The notes under the pieces are model-generated. The model saw nothing but the letters and a program-made list of their open reading frames with translations, had not been told where the DNA came from and searched no databases. Both the position numbers and the translations under genes were made by a program. Positions 33,581 through 43,824 of a stretch of 64,000 nt of DNA are shown piece by piece. Origin of the DNA: an uncultured Acetobacteraceae bacterium (lineage in GTDB: Bacteria; Pseudomonadota; Alphaproteobacteria; Acetobacterales; Acetobacteraceae); contig CAITUP010000075.1 of assembly GCA_903895595.1 (NCBI GenBank), positions 1 to 64,000 of the forward strand, in the 5' to 3' direction. The number at the start of each line of letters is the position of its first letter. Within the stretch, counting starts at the first letter, position 1.

Positions 33581-34611
33581 TCGGACGCCGCCAAACCGTA
33601 TTCAACCTCGGCGCCTTCGGCCTCGTCGCCGCATTGCCCAACGATGCCCATGCCGATCTCGCGGCGCTGGAAAAGGCCGCGCGCCAGGAAGCGACCGTCA
33701 CCTGGTATGTCGCGCAAATGGATGCAGAACGGGCCGAGGCGTTCGGGCGCGCTTTCACCGCCGATTATCCCGGGATAAAAGTGTCGGTCATCCGTACCAC
33801 CGGGCAGGTGGCGTTTCAGCGCCTGACGATGGATATCAAGAACCACACGCCGCAATGCGATGTGTTCAGCGCCACGGATATCTCGCACATGCCTATTTTG
33901 AGAGACCGGCACGAGCTGACATCCTACACGCCGGAAAATGCGGCCGGGCTGCTGCCCGCTTTCGCCAGCCTATCGGATCCCGGTAATTATTACATTACCA
34001 ACGTGTCACGCTATTTCATGATCTACAACACCAAAAAAGTCCCAGCGGCTGAGGCCCCGAAAGCCTGGACCGACCTGCTGGACCCCAGGTGGAAGGGGGT
34101 GGTCGCTTTCGGCCATCCGGCGTTCAGCGGCTGCACCGGCACCCTTGTGCTGACCCTGAAGAAAAAATACGGCTGGGAATATTTCGAGAAGCTGGCGAAA
34201 AACAATCCGCGCATCGGCCGTTCCGCGGCCGATCCGGTGACGCTGATCACCTCCGGGGAGTGTCTGGTCGGTCCGGCCTCTGCCAGCGGGGTGTATCCGA
34301 GCATCGACAAGGGCAATCCGCTTCTGACCATTCATCCGTCGGATGGGCTGGTGCTCTGCCAGGCTCCTTCTGCCATCCCCGCCAATGCCCCGCATCCCAA
34401 TGCGGCGCGGCTGTTCATGGAATGGCTGCTGGGCGCGCATTTTTCCCAGATGAACGCCTCCGACGGTCCTGAACCGCTACGGGCAGGCGTCAATCCGCGC
34501 CCAGATGTCCCGCTGCTGTCGACTCAGAAAATCAATCAGTTGACGGTGGAGGAAATCCGCAAAGGCGTGCCGGAAGTGATCGAGCTGTGGCGCGACACCT
34601 TCGGCAGCTGA
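33577..34611 (+). CDS. Iron/putrescine-type extracellular solute-binding protein
   Basis: 344 residues. MIGRRQTVFNLGAFGLVAAL carries an RR pair before a hydrophobic stretch, so Tat export is possible. The rest resembles the FbpA/AfuA/PotD group (EATVTWYVAQMDAERAEAFG, DPRWKGVVAFGHPAFSGCTG, then LTIHPSDGLVLCQAPSAIP). Despite the FbpA name the ligand may be an organic acid or phosphonate. The start overlaps the oxygenase stop (ATGA), so it is translationally coupled to it. Permease and ATPase genes are absent. Confidence 0.88.
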   Translation: MIGRRQTVFNLGAFGLVAALPNDAHADLAALEKAARQEATVTWYVAQMDAERAEAFGRAFTADYPGIKVSVIRTTGQVAFQRLTMDIKNHTPQCDVFSATDISHMPILRDRHELTSYTPENAAGLLPAFASLSDPGNYYITNVSRYFMIYNTKKVPAAEAPKAWTDLLDPRWKGVVAFGHPAFSGCTGTLVLTLKKKYGWEYFEKLAKNNPRIGRSAADPVTLITSGECLVGPASASGVYPSIDKGNPLLTIHPSDGLVLCQAPSAIPANAPHPNAARLFMEWLLGAHFSQMNASDGPEPLRAGVNPRPDVPLLSTQKINQLTVEEIRKGVPEVIELWRDTFGS

Positions 34612-34640
34612 ACAAAAATCGACAGGGAGATAAAACAATC

Positions 34641-35855
34641 ATGAAACACCGCATGTTTGGCCTGCTCGCGGCTGGCCTGCTCGCCGTCGCACCGTCGGCG
34701 CGCGCGCAGATATCCGACGATGTCGTTCGCATCGGCGTGTTGACCGATCTGACCGGCCTTTATTCCGCCAATACCGGCACCGGCACCGTGGAATCGGTGA
34801 AAATGGCGGTGGAGGATTTCGGCGGCACCGTCCTTGGCAAGAAGATCAAGGTGCTGGTCGCCGATCACCAAAACAAGGCCGACGTATCGTCCGTCCTGGC
34901 GCGTAAATGGATCGATGAGGATAAGGTCGACGTCATCACCTCCGTCGCCAATTCGGCGGTGGCGCTGGCGGTGCAGGCGGTAACCCGCGACAAGAACCGC
35001 ATTCTGATCAATACCGCCGCCGCGTCGTCGGATTTCACCGGCAAGGCCTGTTCCCCGATGGGCATCGGTTGGACTTACGACACCTACGCTTTGGCGAAGG
35101 GCACCGGCAGCGCGGTGACGAAACAGGGCGGCGATACCTGGTTCTTTCTGACCGCCGATTACGCCTTCGGGCACGCGTTGGAACGCGATACCTCGCAATT
35201 CGTGCGGGAAGCCGGCGGTAAGGTCCTCGGTAGCGCCAAAGTGCCGCTCAGCAATATGGATTTCTCGTCGTTCCTGCTACAGGCGCAGGGTTCGCGCGCC
35301 AAGGTTGTCGGGCTGGCCAACGCCGGCGGGGATTTCGTCAATTCCGTCAAGCAGGCGGCCGAGTTCGGCATCGTCGCCAGCGGGCAACGGCTGGCGGGGA
35401 TGCTGGTGGTCATTCAGGATATTCACACGCTGGGCCTGAAAGCGGCGCAGGGGCTGGTGGTCACCGATTTCGGCTACTGGGATCTGAATGACGAAACTCG
35501 AGCATTCAGCAAGCGATTTATGGAACGACATGGTACGCCGCCGAATTATATCCATATGAACGACTACACCTCGACCCTGCATTATCTGCGCGGTGTTCAG
35601 GCAGCCGGGACCGATGAGTCCACTGCTGTGATGAAAAAAATGCGGGAGATGCCCATTAACGATTTCATCACCAAAAACGGCTGGATTCGCGAAGACGGCC
35701 GCGTCATGCGCGATGCGTGGCTGGTGCAGGTGAAAACGCCGGAAGAATCCAAAGGTCCGTGGGATGTTTACAAAATCCTGGCCCGCATTCCCGCGGCTGA
35801 GTCCATTCGCCCGTTGGATCAGGGCGATTGCCCGCTGGTGGCGAAGAAGGGGTAA
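34641..35855 (+). CDS. LivJ-type ABC substrate-binding protein
   Basis: 404 residues with signal peptide MKHRMFGLLAAGLLAVAPSA and mature start QISDDVVRIG. It has periplasmic-binding-protein type I features: IGVLTDLTGLYSANTGTGTV, NTAAASSDFTGKACSPMGIG and WFFLTADYAFGHALERDT. Relatives bind branched amino acids, amides or aromatic acids. It is the last gene of the four-gene unit, 29 bases after the other binding protein. Two binding proteins of different classes in one operon without transport genes is odd. It converges on imuB. Confidence 0.92.
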   Translation: MKHRMFGLLAAGLLAVAPSARAQISDDVVRIGVLTDLTGLYSANTGTGTVESVKMAVEDFGGTVLGKKIKVLVADHQNKADVSSVLARKWIDEDKVDVITSVANSAVALAVQAVTRDKNRILINTAAASSDFTGKACSPMGIGWTYDTYALAKGTGSAVTKQGGDTWFFLTADYAFGHALERDTSQFVREAGGKVLGSAKVPLSNMDFSSFLLQAQGSRAKVVGLANAGGDFVNSVKQAAEFGIVASGQRLAGMLVVIQDIHTLGLKAAQGLVVTDFGYWDLNDETRAFSKRFMERHGTPPNYIHMNDYTSTLHYLRGVQAAGTDESTAVMKKMREMPINDFITKNGWIREDGRVMRDAWLVQVKTPEESKGPWDVYKILARIPAAESIRPLDQGDCPLVAKKG

Positions 35856-35860
35856 CCGGG

Positions 35861-37357
35861 TCAGAAAAAACCGTGGAGGAACCAGCGGCGATCGCCGGTC
35901 GCTGGGTCCTCTCCGTCCCCGCGCCGGAACAACCAGAACCGGCGGCCGTCTTCGTCCTCCACCCGGAAATAATCGCGAACGGACCGCATTTCGCCATCGC
36001 GTTTCCACCATTCGCCGGCGATACGTTCCGGCCCGTCGGCTTGTTTTACGCGATGCCGCACCCGCCGCCAGGTGAAGGCCAGCGGCGGATGGTCGGGCAG
36101 CAGCGCCATCGTTTCCACCGGTTGCGGCGGATCGAGCAGGCGCACCGGCCGGGGCAAATCCACTGGCCAATTTTTTCCACCGCCACACTGCAACGCCGGC
36201 ACCCGCCGCACCGATCGTTCCGGCACGTCGCTTTCCATCGGCTCCGCCCGATACACGCGTTCGGCGCCCAACCGGTTGGACAGGCGGTCCACCAGCGCGG
36301 CGATATAGGCCTGCGGGGAGTCGCTTAACGTTGCGGTCTGCGTATGCCCCAGTGCGTCGGCGCGGGTGACGATCAGGCGCATCGCCTCGATACCCAATCC
36401 AGGGTCGATCCGTTCCAGTTTCTCGTCCAGCATGCGGCCCAGATGGCGCGCGTCGCGGGATGGGCGGGCGGTGCCGACGCGAAGCGTGGCGATGGTGCCG
36501 TCGACGCGTTCGAACAGCAGGTCCAGCCGGCGTGCGCCTTGCCCGGAATGTTCCAGAGCGGTGCAGATCGTGGCGGTCAGGCGCGCGATGACGGACGAAA
36601 ACGCAACCGCCGTCAACAACGGTTCCATGAACGCCAATCGTTCCTGAATCAGCTCGGCCGGGATCGCGGGAACGATCGGTTCGAACACCGCACCGAATGC
36701 CTGATCCAGGCGCGTGGCGACGATGGCCCCGAACCGCCGCACCAATGGCCCGCGCGGGGTGGCAACGAGCTGGCCGACCCGGTCGAATCCCATCAACCGC
36801 AACCCGTCGCAGATAGAGACGGGGAGGCGGAGGGCTTCGATAGGGAGGGGAAGTAACATCTCCGTCATGGTCGGGCTTGACGGGGGGAGGCCATACCGCA
36901 CCAACCCCCAAGCCGCCCCCGGCGTATCCGCGATCGCCACCCGCGCAGCCACCCCGTAAGCGGCAAACCGAGCAACCAGATCGCGCAGCAACCCTGCCTC
37001 CCCGCCATGCAAATGCGTGCTGCCGGTGACATCGATCCAGATCCCGTCCGGCAGATCGGCCGACGCCAGCGGCGCGTACCGCAGGCACCACCCCGCCAAC
37101 CGCCGCAACCCCTCATGTTCCGCTTCCGGCGCGGATGGATAGATCGCCAACCCCGGCACCAACGCCTGAGCCTGCGCCAGCGGCATCCCCGCCCGCAGCC
37201 CCAACCCCGCCGCCGCCGCATCCACCGAGGCCACGACCTGCCGCCGCCCATTGTTCGCGGCGGTCACCAACGGCACCCCCTCAGGCGCGCAGCCGCCGCT
37301 CTTCCGCAGCCGGTCCGTCGGCCAAGTCGGCAACCAGACCGAGACAACCCGTCGCAT
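35861..37357 (-). CDS. imuB: ImuB, catalytically inactive Y-family polymerase homologue
   Basis: 498 residues. The Y-family fold is recognisable (MRRVVSVWLPTWPTDRLRK opening, IWIDVTGSTHLHGGEAGLL in the palm, MGFDRVGQLVATPRGPLVRR). The catalytic Asp and Asp-Glu residues are missing, as in characterised ImuB proteins that recruit DnaE2 to the beta clamp during SOS mutagenesis. The C-terminal part ends RRFWLFRRGDGEDPATGDR. It overlaps imuA by 77 bases, implying coupling. Around residues 155-165 the frame crosses a copy of the palindromic repeat (PSSPTMTEM), an apparent insertion into the protein. dnaE2 is not adjacent. Confidence 0.92.
   Translation of the reverse strand: MRRVVSVWLPTWPTDRLRKSGGCAPEGVPLVTAANNGRRQVVASVDAAAAGLGLRAGMPLAQAQALVPGLAIYPSAPEAEHEGLRRLAGWCLRYAPLASADLPDGIWIDVTGSTHLHGGEAGLLRDLVARFAAYGVAARVAIADTPGAAWGLVRYGLPPSSPTMTEMLLPLPIEALRLPVSICDGLRLMGFDRVGQLVATPRGPLVRRFGAIVATRLDQAFGAVFEPIVPAIPAELIQERLAFMEPLLTAVAFSSVIARLTATICTALEHSGQGARRLDLLFERVDGTIATLRVGTARPSRDARHLGRMLDEKLERIDPGLGIEAMRLIVTRADALGHTQTATLSDSPQAYIAALVDRLSNRLGAERVYRAEPMESDVPERSVRRVPALQCGGGKNWPVDLPRPVRLLDPPQPVETMALLPDHPPLAFTWRRVRHRVKQADGPERIAGEWWKRDGEMRSVRDYFRVEDEDGRRFWLFRRGDGEDPATGDRRWFLHGFF
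36863..36884. repeat. Half-copy of the CGTCATGGTCGGG repeat inside imuB
   Basis: CGTCATGGTCGGGCTTGACG lies entirely within the imuB frame, where the minus strand reads SSPTMTE. The same 13-base core (CGTCATGGTCGGG) occurs in intergenic copies at 31464 and 51711. It disturbs neither the reading frame nor the flanking conserved parts. Confidence 0.6.
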
Positions 37358-38036
37358 CGCATGCCTCCGTCATCCAGGACCCCGTTTCCCCACCGCGGCA
37401 TCGCAGCAGCGTCAGCCGCCAGCGCGCCCGCCCCACGCCCTGCACCCCCGGGATCACGGGCGGCGAGGGTACAGCGGCCACCATCCATCGGGTCGCCGCC
37501 GCCGTCGGCTCCCGCAGCGCCGGATCGTCGAATATCCGGCTCCGGCGCAGGGCGATGGACAAAATCCCGGTCTGCTCGGCCGCCAGTTGCAACCGGCGGG
37601 AGGCGACAAGACTGAACCGCCCGCCGATTTCCCCCACCACGGCGGCCAGACCGGGGTGGCGCAGCCCTTCCTCCATGCTCGCCAGCACTTCCTTGCCGGC
37701 TTCCGCGAACACCACCCGGTCCGGGTGCAGCCCCACGCCCGCGAGGCCCGGCGCGAACAGATCGGCCTGTTCCATCACCCACAGCACCGGCCCCGCCATG
37801 CGCGCCAGGATGCCGGCGGTCAGCAGCGCGGCGGCGGCCCCGTGTTCGGTATCCGGCCCAGCCCCCGCGATTTCGTGCAGCGCCCCCAACGCCAGCCCGC
37901 CGTTCGGCAGTTTTTCATCCACCGCGGCCACCCCGAACGGCACGGTTTTGCCCGGCGCGCCGACGTGCCCCCGCTCGATCCGCGCGATCTGATCCCGTAG
38001 CTCGCGCAGCCGGGCGGATGGGCTGGAAGTGAACAT
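37281..38036 (-). CDS. imuA: ImuA, RecA-like SOS mutagenesis protein
   Basis: 251 residues related to RecA and SulA-type proteins. Recognisable parts are FGVAAVDEKLPNGGLALGAL near residue 34, ALHEIAGAGPDTEHGAAAAL (a degenerate Walker A without GKT) and a core VLWVMEQADLFAPGLAGVGL. Family members assemble with ImuB and DnaE2 for error-prone synthesis. ATG 38036 is embedded in the LexA operator, so the transcript may be leaderless or nearly so; no Shine-Dalgarno sequence is seen at the usual distance. It overlaps imuB by 77 bases. Confidence 0.9.
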   Translation of the reverse strand: MFTSSPSARLRELRDQIARIERGHVGAPGKTVPFGVAAVDEKLPNGGLALGALHEIAGAGPDTEHGAAAALLTAGILARMAGPVLWVMEQADLFAPGLAGVGLHPDRVVFAEAGKEVLASMEEGLRHPGLAAVVGEIGGRFSLVASRRLQLAAEQTGILSIALRRSRIFDDPALREPTAAATRWMVAAVPSPPVIPGVQGVGRARWRLTLLRCRGGETGSWMTEACDATGCLGLVADLADGPAAEERRLRA

Positions 38037-38045
38037 AATAGGAAC
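38031..38045 (-). promoter_or_regulatory. LexA box (SOS operator) of imuA-imuB
   Basis: On the coding strand GTTC-CTATTAT-GTTC matches the alphaproteobacterial LexA site GTTC-N7-GTTC exactly. It overlaps the imuA ATG (38034-38036). LexA bound here would block both transcription and any upstream start. The known SOS control of imuAB supports the call. Confidence 0.8.
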
Positions 38046-38115
38046 ATAAGCCCTGCCAATAGCCGAGTCGAGTCAAAAAAGCCTATGCTCCCCCCAACAA
38101 CCGGGAGGTTCCGCC

Positions 38116-38895
38116 ATGCTGCCGCAAATCGCCGATTTCCAGGCCGAGGTCGACGCCTTGCGCGCCGTGCTGCTGCCCGTGCCCGACGCCGATTGGGCGC
38201 GCCCGACCCTGTTCAAGGCCTGGACGATCAACGACATTCTCCAGCATCTGCACGACGGCGACCTGCTCGCCGCGGCCTCCGCCTCCGGCGGCGACCCCTT
38301 CGCGCAACGCCGCGCTCGGGCGGCGGGCCTGACGCGGGTGGAGGATACGCGCCAGCGCCTGGGCAACCCGACCGGCCGGGTTCTGTTGGACCTCTGGCAC
38401 GCCAAAGCCACCGAACTCTGTTCGATCCTGGCGGGCCTGTCCCCGGATGCCCGCCTGAAATGGGCCGGCCCCGATATGGGCGTGCGCATGTTCACCACCG
38501 CCCGCCAAATGGAAACCTGGGCGCACGGCCAGGCCATCTACGACCTGCTGGGCGTCAAGCGCGAACCGACCGCCCGCCTGCGCAATATCGCCGAGATCGG
38601 CGTGCGCACCTACGGCTGGACCTTTATCAATCGCAAACAGGAACTCCCCGGCCCGGCGCCTTACGTACGGCTGACGGGGCCTTCGGGCGATATATGGGAG
38701 TGGAACGACCCCTCCCCGGACAACAGCGTGACCGGCGATTCGTTGGAATTCTGCCAAGTCGTCACCCAAACCCGCAACGTCGCCGACACCGCTTTGGTCG
38801 TCGCCGGCGCCCCCGCCACGACCTGGATGCGCATCGCCCAGTGCTTCGCCGGCCCGCCAGAAGAGCCGCCGCCCCCCGGTGTTCGGTTGGCATAG
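38116..38895 (+). CDS. TIGR03084-family metal-binding protein (DinB/MDMPI-like)
   Basis: 259 residues of the TIGR03084 family, a four-helix-bundle relative of mycothiol-dependent maleylpyruvate isomerase and DinB/YfiT metal hydrolases. Metal-site residues are visible in INDILQHLHDGDLLA near residue 39 (His), LWHAKATELCS near 93 and ARQMETWAHGQAIYD near 132 (Glu and His). A second domain begins near YVRLTGPSGDIWEW. The reaction is unknown. It is divergent from imuA across an 80-base gap containing the LexA box and lies 53 bases before the P-type ATPase gene. Confidence 0.85.
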   Translation: MLPQIADFQAEVDALRAVLLPVPDADWARPTLFKAWTINDILQHLHDGDLLAAASASGGDPFAQRRARAAGLTRVEDTRQRLGNPTGRVLLDLWHAKATELCSILAGLSPDARLKWAGPDMGVRMFTTARQMETWAHGQAIYDLLGVKREPTARLRNIAEIGVRTYGWTFINRKQELPGPAPYVRLTGPSGDIWEWNDPSPDNSVTGDSLEFCQVVTQTRNVADTALVVAGAPATTWMRIAQCFAGPPEEPPPPGVRLA

Positions 38896-38948
38896 ATCAA
38901 CGCAATCCGCGCGGCGGCATGCCATTCTCCGGTACCGGGAGAAACTCC

Positions 38949-41459
<2,511 letters not shown>

Positions 41460-41464
41460 GACGA

Positions 41465-41908
41465 TTACTCCGCCGCTTTCGCCATCGCGCCACGATCCCG
41501 CAGCTTGGCGATCGTTTCCCAGTTGGTGTATCCCGTAAAATTGTTGTCGTCGAAATACAGCACCGACCCGTCGCAGATGAAGGTGTAGACGGTATCCTCC
41601 AGCGCCGTCGTCGCGTCGTGCAGCACGCCGGAGGGTTCGTAGATGTAATCCCCGGCGTTCAGCGTCTCATCGCGCACCTGTAGCTTGCCGGATACGATAT
41701 AGACATGCGCCCCGCCCAGATGCTTATGCGCACGGGCGACATGGCCCTTCTTCCAGTGAATCATCACCGCCCAGGTGGAGGAATCCGGGCTGACCCACAG
41801 CACCTTCATCTTCGACGTCGGGCTCTGCTCGGTCCACGGTTCTTCCGCTCGGACCAGCGTGTCCTGGATGTTCTGGAACGCGGGGCGGATGTCTTGGGGT
41901 AGCGGCAT
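41465..41908 (-). CDS. Cupin-domain protein (ChrR/DAD-like)
   Basis: 147-residue single-domain cupin. The metal-binding pattern is HWKKGHVARAHKHLGGAHVY (motif 1) and YIYEPSGVLHDATT (motif 2). Together these supply His residues typical of the ChrR-cupin and 2,4'-dihydroxyacetophenone dioxygenase group. It could be a small dioxygenase or a sensor. It converges with the P-type ATPase (5 bases between stops) and is divergent from the DMT transporter. Confidence 0.85.
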   Translation of the reverse strand: MPLPQDIRPAFQNIQDTLVRAEEPWTEQSPTSKMKVLWVSPDSSTWAVMIHWKKGHVARAHKHLGGAHVYIVSGKLQVRDETLNAGDYIYEPSGVLHDATTALEDTVYTFICDGSVLYFDDNNFTGYTNWETIAKLRDRGAMAKAAE

Positions 41909-41965
41909 GGTGGTTCCTCCGGTTGGGCGTCCAGCCTATCATCCGTGGCGGGGGAAATGCCACTC

Positions 41966-42859
41966 ATGACCGACACCGACAGGTCCGCGCTGGACCGGCT
42001 GAACGCGGCCGCACCGCTGCTGTTTCTGGCGTTATGGAGCAGTTCCTACATCGGCACCCGCGTCGGACTGCGCCACATGTCGCCGCTGCTGTTCGTGGCG
42101 GTACGCATGACGTTCGCGGCGGGTTTGCTGCTGGCGTTCATGCTGTTGCGCCGCCGCCCCTGGGGAATGCGCCCCGCCGCCTGGATGCATTGCGCGGTGG
42201 CGGGCGTGTTGACGCAGGCCATCCTGCTGATGACCGCGCATGTCGCGATGGTACATACCGAGGCCGCACCCATCGCACTGATCCAGACGTTAAACCCGCT
42301 GCTGAGCGCCTTCCTCGCCTGGCCGCTGCTGGGTGAGAAACTGCGCCCCGCGCAAATCGCCGGATTGTTGCTGGGTTTCGCCGGCGTGCTGCTGATCCTG
42401 GGACGCGCGGCCTTGTCCAGCCGGACCGAGTTCGCCGAATTGCTGGGCGCGACGGCGGGAATCATGACGCTGGTCGGCGGCACCCTGTATTACCGCCGCT
42501 TCTGCCGCGAGGTCCCGCCCATGTCCGGTGCCACCGTCCAGGCCTTGGCGGCGGCAAGCGTCTGCGCGCTGTCCGCCTGGGCATTGGAAACACCCAGGAG
42601 CGATTGGGCGTTCGGCGCGCTTGCTTCCATCGGCTGGAACGCCGTCGTGGTGACCATCGGCGGGATGGGCCTGTATTTCATGATGCTCTCTCGCGGTTCG
42701 GCGGCGCGGGCGACAGTGAATTTCTACCTCGTGCCCGGCGTCACGTCGGTGCTGACCTGGTTCCTGTTGGGCGAGCGTCTGACTCCGCTGACGCTGGTGG
42801 GCTTGGCGGTATCCTCGGTGGGGTGCTGGTTGGTGGGACGGCGGGCGGCGGCGGTGTGA
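41966..42859 (+). CDS. EamA/DMT-family transporter
   Basis: 297 residues with ten predicted membrane helices in two EamA halves (LLFLALWSSSYIGTRVGLRH opening the first, a second near GATVQALAAASVCALSAWAL). It probably exports amino acids or other metabolites; the substrate is unknown. ATG 41966 has GGGGAA about 7 bases upstream. ATG 41957 and GTG 41945 are alternatives. It is a single gene, divergent from the cupin. Confidence 0.9.
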   Translation: MTDTDRSALDRLNAAAPLLFLALWSSSYIGTRVGLRHMSPLLFVAVRMTFAAGLLLAFMLLRRRPWGMRPAAWMHCAVAGVLTQAILLMTAHVAMVHTEAAPIALIQTLNPLLSAFLAWPLLGEKLRPAQIAGLLLGFAGVLLILGRAALSSRTEFAELLGATAGIMTLVGGTLYYRRFCREVPPMSGATVQALAAASVCALSAWALETPRSDWAFGALASIGWNAVVVTIGGMGLYFMMLSRGSAARATVNFYLVPGVTSVLTWFLLGERLTPLTLVGLAVSSVGCWLVGRRAAAV

Positions 42860-42946
42860 CTGCGATTATGACATAAAATATCGGTCGATTGTGCGAACGG
42901 TGCCTCGGCTCTATACGAATACCGGCGGCATTTCGTCGCCATAATG

Positions 42947-42963
42947 TTGATATGTAATATCAA
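42947..42963. promoter_or_regulatory. Palindrome upstream of a small secreted protein
   Basis: TTGATAT-GTA-ATATCAA is a perfect 7-base inverted repeat with 3-base spacer, 20 bases before the ATG at 42984 in an AT-rich stretch. It has the form of a dimeric regulator operator. It is not a FNR/ANR box, which would have 4 bases between TTGAT and ATCAA. Confidence 0.4.
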
Positions 42964-42983
42964 TTTAACCAAGGACATCCAAA

Positions 42984-43238
42984 ATGTTGAAAACTGCATT
43001 CGTGGCGTTCGCTCTTGCGTTCGCCATCGCCACGCCTGTTTTCGCGGCCTGCTCATCGGACGATGCGATGACCAAAATGGGGGCGGTCTCCGACGTGCTG
43101 ACCGAGAAAGTTCAGTCCAAACCGGACCCGGCATCGAAGCTGATGTCGGAGATGGGTGAGATCATGGGCAAAGGCACCGTCACCGACGACACGTGCACCA
43201 AGCTCGACGATCTTCTGGTGCGCGCCAAAAAGCTGTAG
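42984..43238 (+). CDS. Small exported protein of unknown function
   Basis: 84 residues. MLKTAFVAFALAFAIATPVFA is a Sec signal peptide; the mature 63 residues start ACSSDD and are helical and charged (VLTEKVQSKPDPASKLMSEM). The two cysteines (CSSDD... and DDTCTK) could form a disulfide. AAGGA precedes the ATG by 8 bases. It has its own upstream palindrome and a downstream terminator, so it is a monocistronic unit. I recall similar short periplasmic proteins without assigned function. Confidence 0.75.
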   Translation: MLKTAFVAFALAFAIATPVFAACSSDDAMTKMGAVSDVLTEKVQSKPDPASKLMSEMGEIMGKGTVTDDTCTKLDDLLVRAKKL

Positions 43239-43246
43239 CAATCTCA

Positions 43247-43283
43247 GGGGCGGCTGGTACGCTCGGCCGCCCCAATTCTCTTT
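43247..43283 (+). terminator. Rho-independent terminator
   Basis: GGGGCGGC (43247-43254) pairs with GCCGCCCC (43266-43273) around an 11-base loop, followed by AATTCTCTTT. It ends the small secreted-protein transcript. Confidence 0.7.
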
Positions 43284-43333
43284 AACGGCCGACAGAAAAC
43301 GCGAACGCCAAAGCCTTCCGACGGAGTACGATC

Positions 43334-43750
43334 ATGAACGCGGTCACCCACGGCAACGGCACGCAAGCCGACCCCTGGATTTTGAAAACGCCGCCCCTGA
43401 CATCGGAGTTCCAGGCGTGGCGCGATGAAGCCGCCGCGGAACCGGCCCTGATCGTCCAGGTCGGCACCACGCGGTTGTCGTATCATCTTCGCTGTCTGGA
43501 GGACCTGCCCGCGATGTTGCGCGCGCGCGGCGATTGGGTCGAACTCGGGAACGCCGACGAAGGCAAACCCGTCAAGGACGGCTCAGTCGAAGCATGGGCG
43601 CGCGCCCCCGATAACCCCGTCGGCGGCTATTACGGTCTGCGCAAGGGCTACCGCGGCCGCTTCGCCAACTACGTCACCCCGGTCCTGGAGCTGCTCGGTC
43701 TGGTCGAGTTGGAGCATGGGGCACGCAACAACCGGGTCCGGACCCAATAA
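43334..43750 (+). CDS. Conserved small protein (DUF6855-like)
   Basis: 138 residues, cytosolic. The wording GNGTQADPWILKTPPLTSEF at the start, DLPAMLRARGDWVELGNADE in the middle and NPVGGYYGLRKGYRGRFANY near the C-terminus matches a conserved uncharacterised family I recall as DUF6855. No catalytic motif is evident. The ATG follows the preceding terminator by about 50 bases, so it has its own promoter. It lies 75 bases before the CoA transferase gene. Confidence 0.8.
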   Translation: MNAVTHGNGTQADPWILKTPPLTSEFQAWRDEAAAEPALIVQVGTTRLSYHLRCLEDLPAMLRARGDWVELGNADEGKPVKDGSVEAWARAPDNPVGGYYGLRKGYRGRFANYVTPVLELLGLVELEHGARNNRVRTQ

Positions 43751-43824
43751 TCCGTCGCTGGCCTCCAGCTTGACTCCCGCCACCCCCACCGAAAGGATCG
43801 ACGCCACCGAACGAAGGAGTTTCC

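Noticed and set aside
35277-37091. 604-codon frame overlapping imuB and the LivJ-like gene
   Set aside because: Arg-rich low-complexity product; imuB and the binding protein explain the region.
42947-42963. FNR/ANR box
   Set aside because: The half sites TTGAT and ATCAA are separated by 7 bases and not 4.
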